Below, one piece after another: positions 11,330-23,999 of a DNA stretch of 64,000 nt; position 1 is the first letter of the stretch; each line of letters opens with the position of its first letter. The position numbers and the translations under genes were made by a program. The notes under the pieces are model-generated. The model was given only the letters and a program-made list of their open reading frames with translations, did no database searches and was not told where the DNA came from. This DNA is from Liolophura sinensis (Eukaryota; Mollusca; Polyplacophora; Chitonida; Chitonidae). The stretch lies in assembly GCF_032854445.1 (NCBI RefSeq), contig NC_088300.1, positions 10,662,001 through 10,726,000 of the forward strand, read 5' to 3'.

Positions 11330-12360
11330 ATAGTCTAACAGCCAGAGAACTACAGCATTACGAGACAGGAAGTACTAACATGACAGTCTGGCTGTCAGAG
11401 GACTATATTTGCCCACGACTTAGTCACACTTCACGCACAATGAAAAAATAAGGCATGATAAAATGACAGTCTGTAGAAAAATGCACAACATTTTCAAAAT
11501 AAAGAATCTTTTTTTACAACAGATTGAACTCAATTAATGATTCCGACAGTAATGACATAAAAACTAATACTGCCCTCTCCATCGATGAATGCAGAAAAAA
11601 ACTAATTTGCAAAAAAGTACTTTGGACCAACAGTCTTCGCCAAAACTTCAGAAATGTTATGACTAATAGATTTTTTTTATTGGGTATATGTAAATATCTC
11701 TAGCGTACATTTATACGTAATTATGTTGTGAGAAAAACATATGAACATTTTTAGCACAAAGAATGAACGAATGAATGATTGTCACTTGTAAGTAGGAGTT
11801 CTAAAAATAGAACAGATATATATGGTGGGACAAAGAAATGTGAGTTATCTATTGGCGGATTTCTAATAAGTACCTGACTATGAAGGGGGATCACCCACAA
11901 AATCCCACTATGTAACAGCTTTATGAGAACATGTTTAGTGCGTCGTGCTTTCTATCAATCGGCCCGATCCTTACCCTTTGTGGAGAAACACATGTGGTTC
12001 TGGACTATCAGAATGAGACGGGACCGAATAGGATGTCAGACAATGAAAGCAGCGGAGGGTGTTGTGTGAAAACGCTAACTTCTCCCTGAACTGAGTGTCA
12101 GTTGCCAGTTAACCCCCCCAAACTAGTTTTTTGTTCAACTTACCTATACTGTTTCGTTACCGTAAAGTGAATATCAGTGACACTACAAACGTTATCGACA
12201 TCAGAGCCCGTAGGTGACTTTGCATCTGCATACATTAGGCGACAGAAAAGGGTTTTACGACAATGAAGTGATGAACTATGGAACGCCGTTTGATGATTAA
12301 TCTTACTGGCGTTCACTTGTTGTGTGCAACAGTTTCCGGTGAATTACCGGGTTAGATTAG
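11330..12360. other. intergenic, no gene seen
   Basis: AT-rich unassigned sequence with no supported exon, repeat array or RNA gene. Confidence 0.5.
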
Positions 12361-12615
12361 ATAATATGTGACACAAGGCTACCGACAGGTTAGGGGAGGG
12401 AGATAATGTGTGACACGTGGCTACCAACAAGTTAAGGGAGACAGATAGTGTGTGACATATGGCTACCGACAGGTCAGGGAATGGAGATCATGTGTGACAC
12501 ATGACTACCGACAGGTTAGTCATGTAATGTGTCACATGAGTACCGAGAGGTTAGGGGAGAGAAATAATGGGTGGCACATGGCTACCGCCAGGTTAGGAGA
12601 GGAGAGAGAGCAGCG
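12360..12615. repeat. minisatellite, about 40-42 bp unit, six copies
   Basis: The unit is GTGTGACACATGGCTACCGA followed by CAGGTTAGGGGAGGGAGATA with small indels. Confidence 0.85.
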
Positions 12616-12697
12616 AAGACGGTGTGATAGTTGACAAATTGTCACACGTACCCGTGAAATTCAGCCTCTTGTCTAATTATTCCGGTTATTAATTTTG

Positions 12698-12805
12698 TTT
12701 GATCGGTGTTTTCCGCCAAACTTAAGAATATTATACTTGTACGACACCGACCGGCATTATGGTGGGAGGAAACCCGTAGAGCCCGGGGGAAATTCACCCC
12801 AACAC
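12698..12805 (-). mobile_element. SINE family A fragment
   Basis: It contains the core seen in ten copies here: GGTGTTTT.CGCC, TACGACACCGACCGGCATTA, TGGTGGGAGGAAACC and GAGCCCGGGGGAAA. The tRNA head is missing. Confidence 0.65.
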
Positions 12806-13361
12806 TATGGCTTACCCAGAAATAGGTAAATGTAAGCCGTGATGTTAATTTCAAGCGTCACTGGTTTAAAACTAATAAAAGGATGTGTTGTGTTTGAGGA
12901 ACGTTGTTCACACGATGAACAGTTGTTACAGTTTTAGGAAGAAAATCCCTCAAATGTCACATAATACACATTTTCAACGAGTTGGCGTTAAAATAAATTG
13001 AGCAGAATAGCATTGTAATCATGTTTGTTTACTAAAGCTGTTTATAATCGGTGAGCGTTTGTGTTGCTTCTTCCTACTGACGTCACCTTCAAGGTCATAT
13101 TTCTGCAACGTCTTGTTTAAGTGCTGTAGAAATAGAAGATGTTATTTACGGTAAATTGCCATCGGCTGATTACTCTGCTGTGGTAGGTGGAGACGTGATG
13201 CGCACACCTACAAACTAAACCGTTGTCACTTGTTTCTGAGGGATAGAGCCCGGCGGTACACGTCACAACATTCAGACCTGGACACTTTGTCACTCTTACG
13301 ATCACCCTACAGCACTGACTCTCTGATCACTGTCAATATCACATAGTCAATCTATGTGTTT

Positions 13362-13572
13362 ATGTAAACATGACCTGTATTGCATCTTGATGACTGTCTC
13401 GAAAAAAACATGACTTGTACTGCATCTTGAGGACAGTCTCCAGAAAAACATGACTTGCATTGCATCTTGAGGACAGTCTCCAGAAAAACATGACTTGTAT
13501 TGCATCTTGAGGACTGTCTCCAGGAAAACATGACTTGCACTGGATCTTGAAGACTGTCTCGAGAACACACAT
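13362..13572. repeat. 40-bp minisatellite, five units
   Basis: CAGAAAAACATGACTTGCAT and TGCATCTTGAGGACAGTCTC recur at exact 40-bp spacing (13441, 13481, and so on). Open frames in all three minus-strand phases are array artefacts. Confidence 0.9.
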
Positions 13573-13629
13573 GCTAGCAAATAATTAATAATGACAAATT
13601 ACTTCCATTTCACTTATAATATGTCAATG

Positions 13630-13920
13630 TTTTCAAGGATGTTTCAGTAATAACAATTCTTTCAAGGGTGATAGTAATGATGTGTCTCTATTAATATCTT
13701 TCTCAAGAATATGCCTGTATTAATGTCTTTTTCAAGGATATCTGTGTACTATATCTTTCTCAAAAATGTGCCTGTATTAATTATTCTTTCAACGTTGATA
13801 GTAATGATGTGTCTGTATTAATATCTTTCTCAAGAATATGCCTGTATTAATATCTTCCTCAAGGATATCTCTGTATTAATATCTTTCTCAGGAATATGCC
13901 TGTATTAATGTCTTTCAACG
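13630..13920. repeat. irregular AT-rich tandem repeat, about 25-30 bp
   Basis: Variants of TGTATTAATATCTTTCTCAA and GGATAT/GAATATGCC alternate about ten times. Confidence 0.75.
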
Positions 13921-13959
13921 GAATATACGTGTATTACCTTGGACCTTTCCAGATACCAC

Positions 13960-14275
13960 AACATGCTGCTTCAAAGATAATCCCTCATGTCAGGGACACC
14001 AGCCACGACACTCCACAACACAATGCCTCTTGTCAAGAACACCTAACAGGACACCCCACAACATGCTCATTCATATCAAGTACACCTACCACGACACCCC
14101 ACGACATATGAGGACAATGAACTGGACACCCCACGATTTGTCTTCTCAAGTCAAAGACATCGAATACGATACCCCACAGCATGTTCCCTCATGTTAAGGC
14201 CACAGATCAGGACACCGCACAACGTGTTCCTCATGTCAGGGACACTGACTAGGACACCACACAAAATTCTGCAAG
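13960..14275. repeat. irregular tandem repeat (ACACCCCACAACATG-type)
   Basis: Blocks of GACACCCCACAACATG and CTCATGTCAGGGACACC recur six or seven times at variable spacing. Confidence 0.7.
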
Positions 14276-15354
14276 AGATAATGACCAATCCAACACGACG
14301 GAATCCAAGAGATACTCCGTGACTGTCACCTGTCACAATCATACCAAACAAGTTGCACGGTAATTTACTGTTGCGTTTCTCGTTGTATTTTTGATTGATC
14401 ATTTCAAAATGATTATGATCACAGCAATATAAAAAAAGAATCAAGATAACTGTCATTTAGGCAAAACATGTTGTTCATGAGACGGGCACGTGTAAGTGAT
14501 TTTCTACAAATAAAAACTTAACATCCTTGAACAAAACAGAGTAAACATGCTTACCCAGCCATAGACTACTACCTGCTAGCGTCATATATGAATTTGTGAA
14601 GGGTTAGGGGAGGGAGTCAATTCCACTAGCCATTACTAATCTGTAGAAAGTCTCTAATCTGACTAACCTTGTCTGCATATTCTCAGTACAACCGCAGGCT
14701 ATAGAAGTGTGCTCGAGGAATAAAGGTCAGTGATCATAGCCACCGGAAGTATATCCGATCGATTCAGCAAAACATAGGTCTACCTCACTAACTTTTGCAA
14801 ACTTTTTAGCACTGGATTTATCAACACGATAATCCATATACTTGTGACGTTTGGATACGGTTATTGACAAGTGAATTGCACGGATCACGTGGATTGTGGT
14901 GTAATTCCAGAACACTGGTCCAGCTTTCAGAAGCCGGTTCTGAGTTAGTCATTGTTGTCATGGTGTGAGGTACATGAATATAGGTGATTAACGCTGAATA
15001 TGACCTTATGTTTCCGACTTCCAACTCGTGGGTGAATAGTTCTGCACAAGCTCAAGCTGTTCTAAGACTTAGTACTCTAACATGCTTGATCATGTATATA
15101 GTTGTGTCGATCTCCGTATAACTGCTTCGATTTAGGTCACGGTGTGCTCACGTCCTTCACTAGGGCAGTCAAAAAATTACACTCGCTGAATTAACCATTC
15201 ATCTTTCTCGCTGTCCGATTAGTCAAGACGCTCTGCTAAACAAAATTTACAGATCACACTAACTAAGACGGCCCTGTTTTTGACTACAGTTCGATCCAAT
15301 CTGACGATGAATCCCAGCACTATTTATGTTTTACAGGATAACAATCAGCTAACA

Positions 15355-15525
15355 TAGTACGTTGACAGTCACTCTCTGTCTGTGAGATTCGCCCCTGCTC
15401 GATCATGTACGTTGACAGCCTCTTTCTGTCTGTGAGATTCTCCCCTCCTTGATCATGTATGTTGACAGCTCCTTTCTGTCTGTGAGATTTGCCCCTTCTT
15501 GGTCATGTACGTTGACAGGTGCATA
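15355..15525. repeat. about 52-bp tandem repeat, three to four copies
   Basis: The unit is TGATCATGTACGTTGACAGC, then CTTTCTGTCTGTGAGATT and CGCCCCT. Confidence 0.8.
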
Positions 15526-15609
15526 CAAAGAGTTACACCAGCTGAGGTAGGAGGAGTACCGATGAGGAGTATTACAACTACATAACCATAATACTTTGGC
15601 GTTACATTT

Positions 15610-15875
15610 AGTTTTTAGGTGCATACAAAGAGTGACATTTAGTCGCACTTGAATTCAAAGAGCTACATTCAATCATCACTAGCAAACAAGGAGTTACATC
15701 CAGTCGTCACTTGCATACAGATAGCTACATTCAGCCGTCATTCGTATGCAAATAGTTACATCCAGTCGTCACTTGCACACACACAGTTACATTCAGTCGT
15801 CACTTGCATACAAAGATATACGTTCAATCGTCACTTGTATACAAAGAGTTACATTCAGTCAGCAGAAGATACATC
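15610..15875. repeat. about 31-bp tandem repeat
   Basis: The unit is CACTTGCATACAAAGAGTTA then CATTCAGTCGT, about eight copies with drift. Confidence 0.85.
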
Positions 15876-15959
15876 GGCACAAGCGCTAGATAACAATCCT
15901 ACGCACAATAAGCGAGCCTCTTTCATGACTATGAAATATTTATATGTACATGTATAAGT

Positions 15960-17130
15960 AAAGTTGTAAAATGTACATTTATTTATTTGTAGCTTGCTTT
16001 TTAAAAAAATCTAGAGGTAGCGAAGTTTTAAAACGGTACGTAAACGTCTGCTTAAGGCATATTCACGATGCGGTGTGTAGAATTTATGGAAGCCCCCATG
16101 GACAAAATACGCAATATACTTTGGGATTGCCAAAGTAATCTATTCCTGGATTTTAAGGCATGCTAATTTAATCATAATTCTCTTGCTAAGAACATACATA
16201 TATTGACAAGTTTAATTAGTATGTAATTTGGACAGCGCCTCAGCGTTTTGCCATTCAAATAAGCTCAAGTTTTGTCCGTACGTAGCATGATAAAATGAAT
16301 CCAAAATTGAAAGATGTTCGAAAGAAATATAGGTGTTTGAAAGTGAATCCTAAAGCTCTCAGTTCAAAGCTGCACATAAGAAACAACAATGTGCTTTAAA
16401 GGACAAAAGAAAAAAGAGGTGAAAAAGTTAAATATGACCTTCGATATTGAATCTATTTAAAGGTATCAACAATGGTTCTCTTTTATACAGAAAAAAACTT
16501 GTTCCTCATAAGTTTATTACTCTTTTTTCCGCGTCAAAACTGCTGTCTTTTTACTCCCAAAGGCAGACATTAGAGAGAATAAAATGTATACATTTTGACC
16601 TTGCGCGGATATATAACCCAGAAGTACCTTTCTTTTGAGTGAGTAAACGAATAAGAATATGCGATATAAATGAAGCGTTTGAAGTCATATCTGTCTTTTC
16701 GTGCATGCTTGCCTGTTTTCGAAGTATACACTACTTGGTGTCGGCATTTTTCAGGCGCGATAACGAATTGTTACAAACAAACGAAACAGGTGGCCATATA
16801 TGACTATTTAAACAAAAGATCATGAAACAAGGTTGTTTTTGCAAGATTTTAGTGAAAATTCAATTCATGTGAAGTAAAGATGTTACGACTGGCCGGAAAC
16901 AGTAAAATTAAAATCCAAATAGAGATGAAAGAATGTTTATCGACACATTTAAACGTTCTGTATTGTGTACGTTATTGTAAGTGAGTTCAAAGGTCAGGGA
17001 TACAGGTGACATTTACTACCCTGGACAATAAAATGTAAGGATACATCACTGTACCACAATACTGTATCACATCATTGTACCAAATTACTGTACCACAAAT
17101 CACTGTAACATATCACTGTTATATCGGACG
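15960..17130. other. intergenic, no gene seen
   Basis: AT-rich sequence without supported exons. A few short CACTGTACCACA-type repeats occur at 17040-17120. Confidence 0.5.
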
Positions 17131-17387
17131 AATTTATTTACTTATTTATTTATTTGATTGGTGTTTTACGTCGTACACAAGATTATTTCACTCATACGAC
17201 GGCGGCCAACATTATGGTGGGAGGAAAGCGGGAGAAATTCACGACCATCCGAAGGTTGCTGACACACACTCCCCATGTACGGTAGGATGAAGCCAGCATG
17301 AAGTGGTTTTGGACAGTGATCACCTTTGCGACAGGCACGGTGGTTAGCAAAGCGCTGGCGTGCCAACTACATCAGTCACGGAGTCCT
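17131..17387 (-). mobile_element. SINE family A, nearly full length, degenerate
   Basis: The tail (TTTATTTATTTATTTG) is at the left, followed by GATTGGTGTTTTACGTCGTA, TTTCACTCATACGACGGCGG and CATTATGGTGGGAGG. A decayed tRNA-like head ends near the GGAGTCC at the right. Confidence 0.8.
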
Positions 17388-17984
17388 CTCATGAAGATTT
17401 TTCAGGCCTCCAGGGAGGACTTCAGCCAAGCAATACATGGCTGATCAGCTATTCCTGAACTCCACCCCCTTACGGCAGCCACCATCTAAAGAGGCCAAGG
17501 GCTTACGCGAACAGTAAAGAGTTAATATCTCTGTAAATATGTTCATGAACTCACAGTACCCCAGGTACTCTATATTTCCGGGTTTTGACAGCTATGCTAC
17601 TCAGCGAGTTGAGAGAGCGGCACTTTGCCAGCATCTACAGGTTTATAGCTTTTACAACTTCTGAGATGGACACAGAGACGTACTTCCGGATAACCCCCAT
17701 CGCGCAGGACCGACGGTAATGGAGATGTGTCGGGCATGTCACGCTCATCAACCGCCTCAAAAAAGTTTCCCCTTTCAGATAAAAAACAAAGAAAATGAAC
17801 AAATTCTTAAGATGATCCAAAATGGGTGTTTATAGTGAACATGAATCTGAACTCGAAGTTGGACTGAAATGTATAAGGGTTTAGACTATTTTTTGTCCTG
17901 TTAATAGATCAAGTAGACTAACAATGGTGTTTTTTATTTGTTATTATTTGTGCCAACTGACCAAACATTAACCCCTTAACCAGG

Positions 17985-18232
17985 CAGCTCTTCATTCATA
18001 GACGGCCCTCGCTGACACAGACGGAAAAAGCGTGAGCTCACCGCAGCAACATCAGTGCTTTAATCAGCCAGGTCGCGTGTTCAAATCTAACTCTCGCCTC
18101 GATGTAGTTAGGATTTGTCAGGTACCTGGCACAGGGTGATAGTTTACACCCGCAACTCCAGACCCATAAAGCACTGTCATATAGGTGAAAAGATTTTACG
18201 TGTAACGTTAAATTAAATAAATAAATAAATCT
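17985..18232 (+). mobile_element. probable SINE of a third type (C)
   Basis: GCGTGTTCAAATCTAAC near 18073 resembles a tRNA B box. The 3' end reads GGTGAAAAGATTTTACGTGT then AACGTTAAATTAAATAAATA, a retroposon-like tail. The head is too decayed to define the 5' end. Confidence 0.5.
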
Positions 18233-18581
18233 TTATTCGTGGTTACGATGCGTTCAATGGGTTTAAAAAGGGATATATACAGCTGTTAATCTAGCCTTAA
18301 CTCTCCCCTCAACCTTTATCTTTTATCTTCGTCAACCTTTATGCACATACTATGCATGCACTTCACGTCGGCATATAAGCAGATTTATCAGATTATCTTC
18401 CGTTATATTTCGAATGATTAAGAGAGCACTTGAATAAGTTTGCCACAGAAAAAAGGTTTGATTGATTGGTTGTTTTCTTTCTCAATGTTTGATTGAATGA
18501 TTGCTTGATTTATTGGGTGTGACGTCATAGCTGTGACTTCAGTTACAAGCTGTAGCCAATAATACAAACCTTTCTGCGAGC

Positions 18582-18843
18582 GGGGTCCTCTGTAAGTTGG
18601 TTAGCGCACTAGCGCAGGAGTCTCTCATCAATGCGGTCTCTGTGAGTTCAAGTCCAGCTCATGCTGGCTTCCTCTCGGGTCGTATGTGGGAATGTCTGTC
18701 AGCAACCTGCGGATGGTCGTGGGTTTCCCCCGGGCTCTGCCCGGTTTCCTCCCACCATAATGCTGGCCGACGTCGTATAAGTGAAATATTCTTGAGTACT
18801 GCGTAAAACACCAATCAAATAAATAAATAAATAAATAAATAAA
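18582..18843 (+). mobile_element. SINE family A, full-length copy with target-site duplication
   Basis: The head has AGTTGGTTAGCGCACTAGCG (A-box region) and GTGAGTTCAAGTCCAGC (B-box region). The core has GGATGGTCGTGGGTTTCCCC, CCTCCCACCATAATGCTGGC and CGTCGTATAAGTGAAATATT, ending in an (AAAT)n tail. The 11-bp sequence TTTCTGCGAGC at 18571-18581 is repeated at 18844-18854, a target-site duplication. This is the reference copy for family A in the window. The core resembles the deeply conserved central domains known from mollusc SINEs. Confidence 0.92.
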
Positions 18844-19379
18844 TTTCTGCGAGCAATCAAACATTGTGTATGTGAAAGTAGGTTAACAGTAGGTCACCAT
18901 TAATATGCTAGAACGCTGCATTGTGTCCAATAGAAAACGTATTGATATAACAGGCTACGGGAGACAGAGCAAAGCCAGATCAGCGACGGTTGTGTGACAG
19001 TTGGCAAAAGGTCAGACCACTTTACTTTAGTTAAGGTTTTGTTCCAAGAGTTCACGTAAATGCTTAAATAGTAATTTAATTTAAATTTCACACCCTATTG
19101 TAGCATGGCTTAATATAGGTTAAGAAAACCTATGCCATGATGTTCATTGCGATATATTATGTTATAGCCTGGAATAATACCCACAAAAATAGTTTGAAGA
19201 GAAATGTATATATTTATAATAGTCCAGGGTTATCAAGGAAAGCATTTCTCTCTGTGCGTATGTATATGATCAGGCCAGATAAACAGCGGTATTTCCTTCC
19301 TGATATATACCGGCATCTATATATAAACAAGGCCTATTCTTACTTCCTCCCATAAGGTTACAAGAGAACAGTTCAGTTT

Positions 19380-19710
19380 TATACCAAGCGAACAACTCTG
19401 TACACGTCACACAGAGTGTGGTCGTTGTGTTACATGTACCATAGATACAAGATCGAACAACTCTGCACAACTCACACAGAGCGTGGTCGGTCCGTTACCA
19501 TAGCTACAAGGTTGAACAACTCTGCACACCTCACACAGAGTTTGGTCGGTCTGTTACCATAACTACAAGGTTGAACAAGTTTGCACACCTCACAGAGTTT
19601 GGTCCGTTCGTTACCATAGCTACAAAGTTGAAAAACTTTGCACACGTCACACAGAGTATGGTCGTTCTGTTACACGTCACACAGAGTATGGTCGTTGTGA
19701 TACCTACTTC
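19380..19710. repeat. about 60-bp tandem repeat, five to six copies
   Basis: The unit is TCTGCACACCTCACACAGAG, then TTTGGTCGGTCTGTTACCAT and AGCTACAAGGTTGAACAAC. The copies at the right are shortened. Confidence 0.85.
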
Positions 19711-20869
19711 CACCTACTTTTGTGGATACACGTCACTTACCTGTGCTAGTGAAGGGGCAACCCTGCTGAAAATAGGCGGGGTTTACTGGTGATGTGCAAA
19801 CATTGATCTTTATAGCGGGGCTTTGCCTAGCCACTAGAAGCAAAATGTAGTTATATGAATTACGCTCTGCATATTCTAAAACGTGTTAAAAGCTATCATT
19901 AATAACAAGAAAGAAGACAAATGGGAATTTGAAAGTTAAAAAGCCGACAGTGTAGGATATGAGACAGGATACGTAGCTCTGTTTGCGCAAAGTGTCATCT
20001 CATTTTATGAGGCAAAGATTCTCAACAATAGAGATTAGTATAAATCGATATAGCCATACACAACGGTATATGTCCCGCAAATCGGCTGAAAATAGAATCC
20101 GTGCGGTGTGCAGTAAAAGTTAATGTGACATGCGATGGAGTTATGTGTGTGTCAGGAGAATGCAGTGTGTTATAACGCCGGTGCTGACGTAAGTGATGTA
20201 GCACAATGACGTAGGAAGCGAACTATACTGTGGCCGAGTTGGACGTAAGATCGAAAGAAACAAAGACATGACCAAATGACAGCACACACTGTGAACACAT
20301 AAAGATATAGAAAACATTTTGATGTAAAGTATTCGGCTTTACCTGTCACGGCTCACTTCATTGATATGTCATAAGCACCACTTGATATTCTTAATTATGC
20401 GTTACCTTATCAGGATCATATTCATCATACATGCTTTGGTGAAATGGACCTGGATTATTCATTACTATACATGAGGCTATGCATAAACATAAACATGGTA
20501 TCCGGGATTTGGGTCAAAGGTCACCGGCTGGTTTCGTCCCATGATACTGAATGATATAGATCTAGATACATGTATGTCATCTGGGATACATGATATAACA
20601 GATATACTTTACACTTGCTAATTAATCGGCAGGTAAACCGCATGTGATTGGTAAGGATACCTCCCCCCCCCACCCCGCCCCACACACACATTCCCAATTT
20701 TCCTCACACTACTAAATCCTTCACCCGCAAAGGCCATGACCTCTGGTACCCTCGCAAGGCTGAGTCAATGCTCTCTATTCATAAGAGCTTCAGTACTTCG
20801 TATGCAAATAATCATATAGCATATTGCAGCTAATCTTTATAAACATGATCTAATTAGCGTTCATTGCTG

Positions 20870-21245
20870 TGGGCTATAATGTATAAAATAGGTTCATTTT
20901 TCATGGGCCACAAACTATAGGACTAGGTTCGTTTTCATGGACTGTAAACTATAGAACTACGTCATCTTGCACTGGCTGCAAACCATAGAACTAGGTTCAT
21001 TTCGAAGGGCTACAAACTGTAGAACTAAGTCCATTTTGGGGTGGGGGTGAGGGGCTACAAACTATAGAAATAGATTTAATTCACGTGCTAAAAATATGAA
21101 ACTATGTTCAGTTTTAGGGGCAGCAAACTGGAGAACAAGATGCATCACTGTAGGTTACAAACTGAGTGTATGGAACTAGGCTCATTTCAGGGACTGCAAA
21201 TTATTGAACTAGGCTTGTACGGTTTGCACTGTATAGAACTAACTC
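20870..21245. repeat. degenerate tandem repeat, about 35-45 bp
   Basis: GGGCTACAAACTATAGAACT and AGGTTCATTTT recur about nine times with much drift. Confidence 0.65.
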
Positions 21246-21269
21246 ACAGTTTCTTTTTATGGGCTCTAA

Positions 21270-21475
21270 AAAGTTCGCCAGTCGTTGACCAATGATGTCG
21301 TTAGTTCGAATCCACGTTCGTTTGACTGCGGCCCTAATGTTGTAATTAAGGCACCTGACCATGTGTTGTGGTTTCCCCTGGCTGTGTTGAATTTCTTCCA
21401 ACTTAAACTGGCCGTCATCAAGTTATTTTTTCTTATGTGTGCATTAAAAACCGTTCAAATAAAAAAGTTCATTTT
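21270..21475 (+). mobile_element. SINE family A, degenerate copy
   Basis: GTTAGTTCGAATCCACGTTC is B-box-like. It is followed by GTGGTTTCCCCTGGCTGTGT, TTCTTCCAACTTAAACTGGC and an A-rich tail. Positions match the core of the copy at 18582-18843. Confidence 0.55.
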
Positions 21476-21479
21476 ATTC

Positions 21480-22775
21480 AAATGGATCAAACACTCAGCC
21501 CAGATGTGACCACGCGATGTCCATCAACGTCAGTCAATGATTCAACACGCTTAACTGTTACTTCGACGACACCACACGTCCCGCTCACATTCACTTGCCC
21601 CATCCCCAGTTATTCCCAACGTTTGAACAGTTATACTGATCAATAGCTGATTGGAAGCCTGTGCTGTAGGTTTCTTTTTTGTTGAAACACATATACTCTT
21701 TATCTGAATTTAAACAGGCATTCTCGGTTTGCATTGCGATTAGCCTGCGTGCAGACGATAGTATGAGCTGAGTCCTTTCGTCAAATGTCACCGCTGCTTC
21801 AGTCAGGCTCATCTCTCTTGAAGTAACTGCAAATATGTCGATTTCGCTGACGTTCCCATGGAAATTGACATTCCTCACGGCTGGCAGTTACAGACTAAAG
21901 TCGCGAATTACCCGAACTGACTGACACCTATAAGTTTTAGGCTTTCAACAAAACACCTTTGTATTACCTGGGATACCTGGTTGAACTGGGCCGTTGGCCT
22001 TAATGATGCTGCGCTAAATTGATTCGGCTAAATCTCTGTTGTTTGTGTTAGTTGACTCGGGTCGAATAGTACAGCTTTGTGGACACAGCCTTCATTGTTT
22101 GAGGGTTAAAAGGTTTATAGAATTAATGGTATGACCTAAATTAGCGATTTTTTCCTTCACCGCTTTATATATACGGACAATAATTTTCCGTCATCTCGTT
22201 CACCTTAATTCATCATGTTATCTTCTTTTATTTCAACGTTTATTCTCTGAAATTTTTGATATTTCTGTCGATCAAAACAAGTTTTTCAGGTGGCCCAGTA
22301 TAATTTAAGACAAGGTGATTTATTCATTTGATAATCCTTAAGCATATCTCGTTCACTTCCCAATGAGACAAGAACCGGTTTCTTGGCTCTATGGCATTCT
22401 AATTACACTTCAGTTCTGGGATTTCTTTCTGTCAGTTTTGCGGATGTATATTTTCTAAGCGATGACTAAGACAACATTAATATTGTTATAATTTCCAGCA
22501 CATTCTTTTTTTTCAGAATTACTAGATACATGCGTGAATGTTTCACATAAGCGGTAAATAATAATCACTGAGAAATCTCTCTCACTATTTGTTGTCAAAT
22601 AGTGATGTTAAGAACCGAAACACTAGCCTGACTGGTTTCTGTTGAGACTGGCTGTTTTATCAGCTATACGGGATAGGAGAGAAAAGGCCTAATGGTACTT
22701 ATATCGAAAGCATCGAAAGCTGTCTCGCATATAGCACAAATGAAACAGCAGTGAACAAGACCCCGATACCATAAG
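21480..22775. other. intergenic, no gene seen
   Basis: A minus-strand frame at 21591-21878 has plausible composition but no splice or motif support. Nothing else is visible. Confidence 0.4.
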
Positions 22776-22778
22776 TAC

Positions 22779-23114
22779 ATGAAGGGGCCTGGTATTGCGA
22801 CAGTGGGCTATCCCCTGTGGCGCGGAACTCTCTACTGCATAAGAATAATCCTCACAGGGACCCTATTAGTACTTCCGTTTTTCGTCAATATAATTCTGTG
22901 TATGTTAGTTTATGAAATCTTTTTTTCGCGGCTTGTCGGCCTTTTGTGGGTGTACGGGTACATGCCTGCATACAAAAAAAACCCGCCAGAAATTGCAGGT
23001 TTGAGTTTTATTGACGAAGGTTTGAAATTCTTGGCGAGAGGACACAAAGTGTCATGTACTGATGAGGCTGCGAGTGACGTCCCTTTGTCGTTGCAAGATA
23101 ACCAGCCAATCTGA
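22779..23114 (+). CDS. hypothetical small membrane protein, doubtful
   Basis: A 111-codon frame with ATG and stop codes for a hydrophobic stretch (TGTLLVLPFFVNIILCMLVY, about residues 27-46) and a hydrophilic C-terminal half. I recognise no family. Codon choice is not obviously random, but no splice, promoter or homologue evidence is available. It could equally be a chance frame. Confidence 0.2.
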   Translation: MKGPGIATVGYPLWRGTLYCIRIILTGTLLVLPFFVNIILCMLVYEIFFSRLVGLLWVYGYMPAYKKNPPEIAGLSFIDEGLKFLARGHKVSCTDEAASDVPLSLQDNQPI

Positions 23115-23828
23115 TATGCGGAGGGACATCCGTATTTGACGGTCAACCTATGCTAGGATTCTTATGGCTTTTTGCTCACAAGTTGGCCATGGTATAGGCA
23201 TCAATGCTTATTTGCCATGGAATAGTATAAAGCAAAAACGGCTGTCTATTAAATGTAATGTGGTCCTTGTCTCACACCAACGTTTCGAGCTATCTTGTTT
23301 ATTGTACAAGGTACCCTGTGAGCCAGGAACATATTTAGAAGCCAATTCATTAATGCCTCCCAGTTCTGGCCAATCAGGAAGCAGCGTGTCGCAACTTCGA
23401 CCAATTGTGCTCCACCCGTAAATCACGTGACAAGTTCAAACATTTCCCATATCGTTATCAGATAGCATTCCCGGTAAAGGGATATCGGGACATTATGTTT
23501 ATTGAGGTTATTCAGAACACATTTGCGACATAACTACCTCTCCCATTCTGGGTACAATTCCAACGGTCCATGTGATCTCATCACTTGTCTTTTATCTCAG
23601 TTGTGGCGTCAATGAAGGCGGTGGCCCCGTGTTTGCCTTAGAAGTGGGTGTTTCCACCTGGTTTGACAATTGTTCAGGTTGCTATAGGAGAGAGATAATC
23701 GAATCAAGTCTCGCAATCAAGAACGTCATTGAGAGATATAGACACGGAAATGCTTGGTTATTTTATTACACAGGCTTGGTTACGTGTTTTGCAACGATAT
23801 ACGTATAGCAGTTACACACAACAGTTTT

Positions 23829-23873
23829 ATTATCTATATCTGGCCAATTTTTATCTATATCTGGCCAATTTTC
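23829..23873. repeat. 21-bp direct duplication
   Basis: TTTATCTATATCTGGCCAAT occurs twice in tandem. Confidence 0.8.
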
Positions 23874-23999
23874 TTGACATTTTAGGTAAACTGGCGATTT
23901 CATAGGCCTACCACACAAATGTGTCATGAAAACGTGAAAAATAAATGTTTGTACAGGCCTATCGCATGAAGGATAGATGGATGTTTTGCTGAAAATCAC

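Noticed and set aside
21591-21878. 95-codon minus-strand gene
   Set aside because: Acceptable composition but no splice partner, signal, domain or promoter evidence.
23164-23421. 85-codon plus-strand gene
   Set aside because: Open on both strands, no motif, no splice support.
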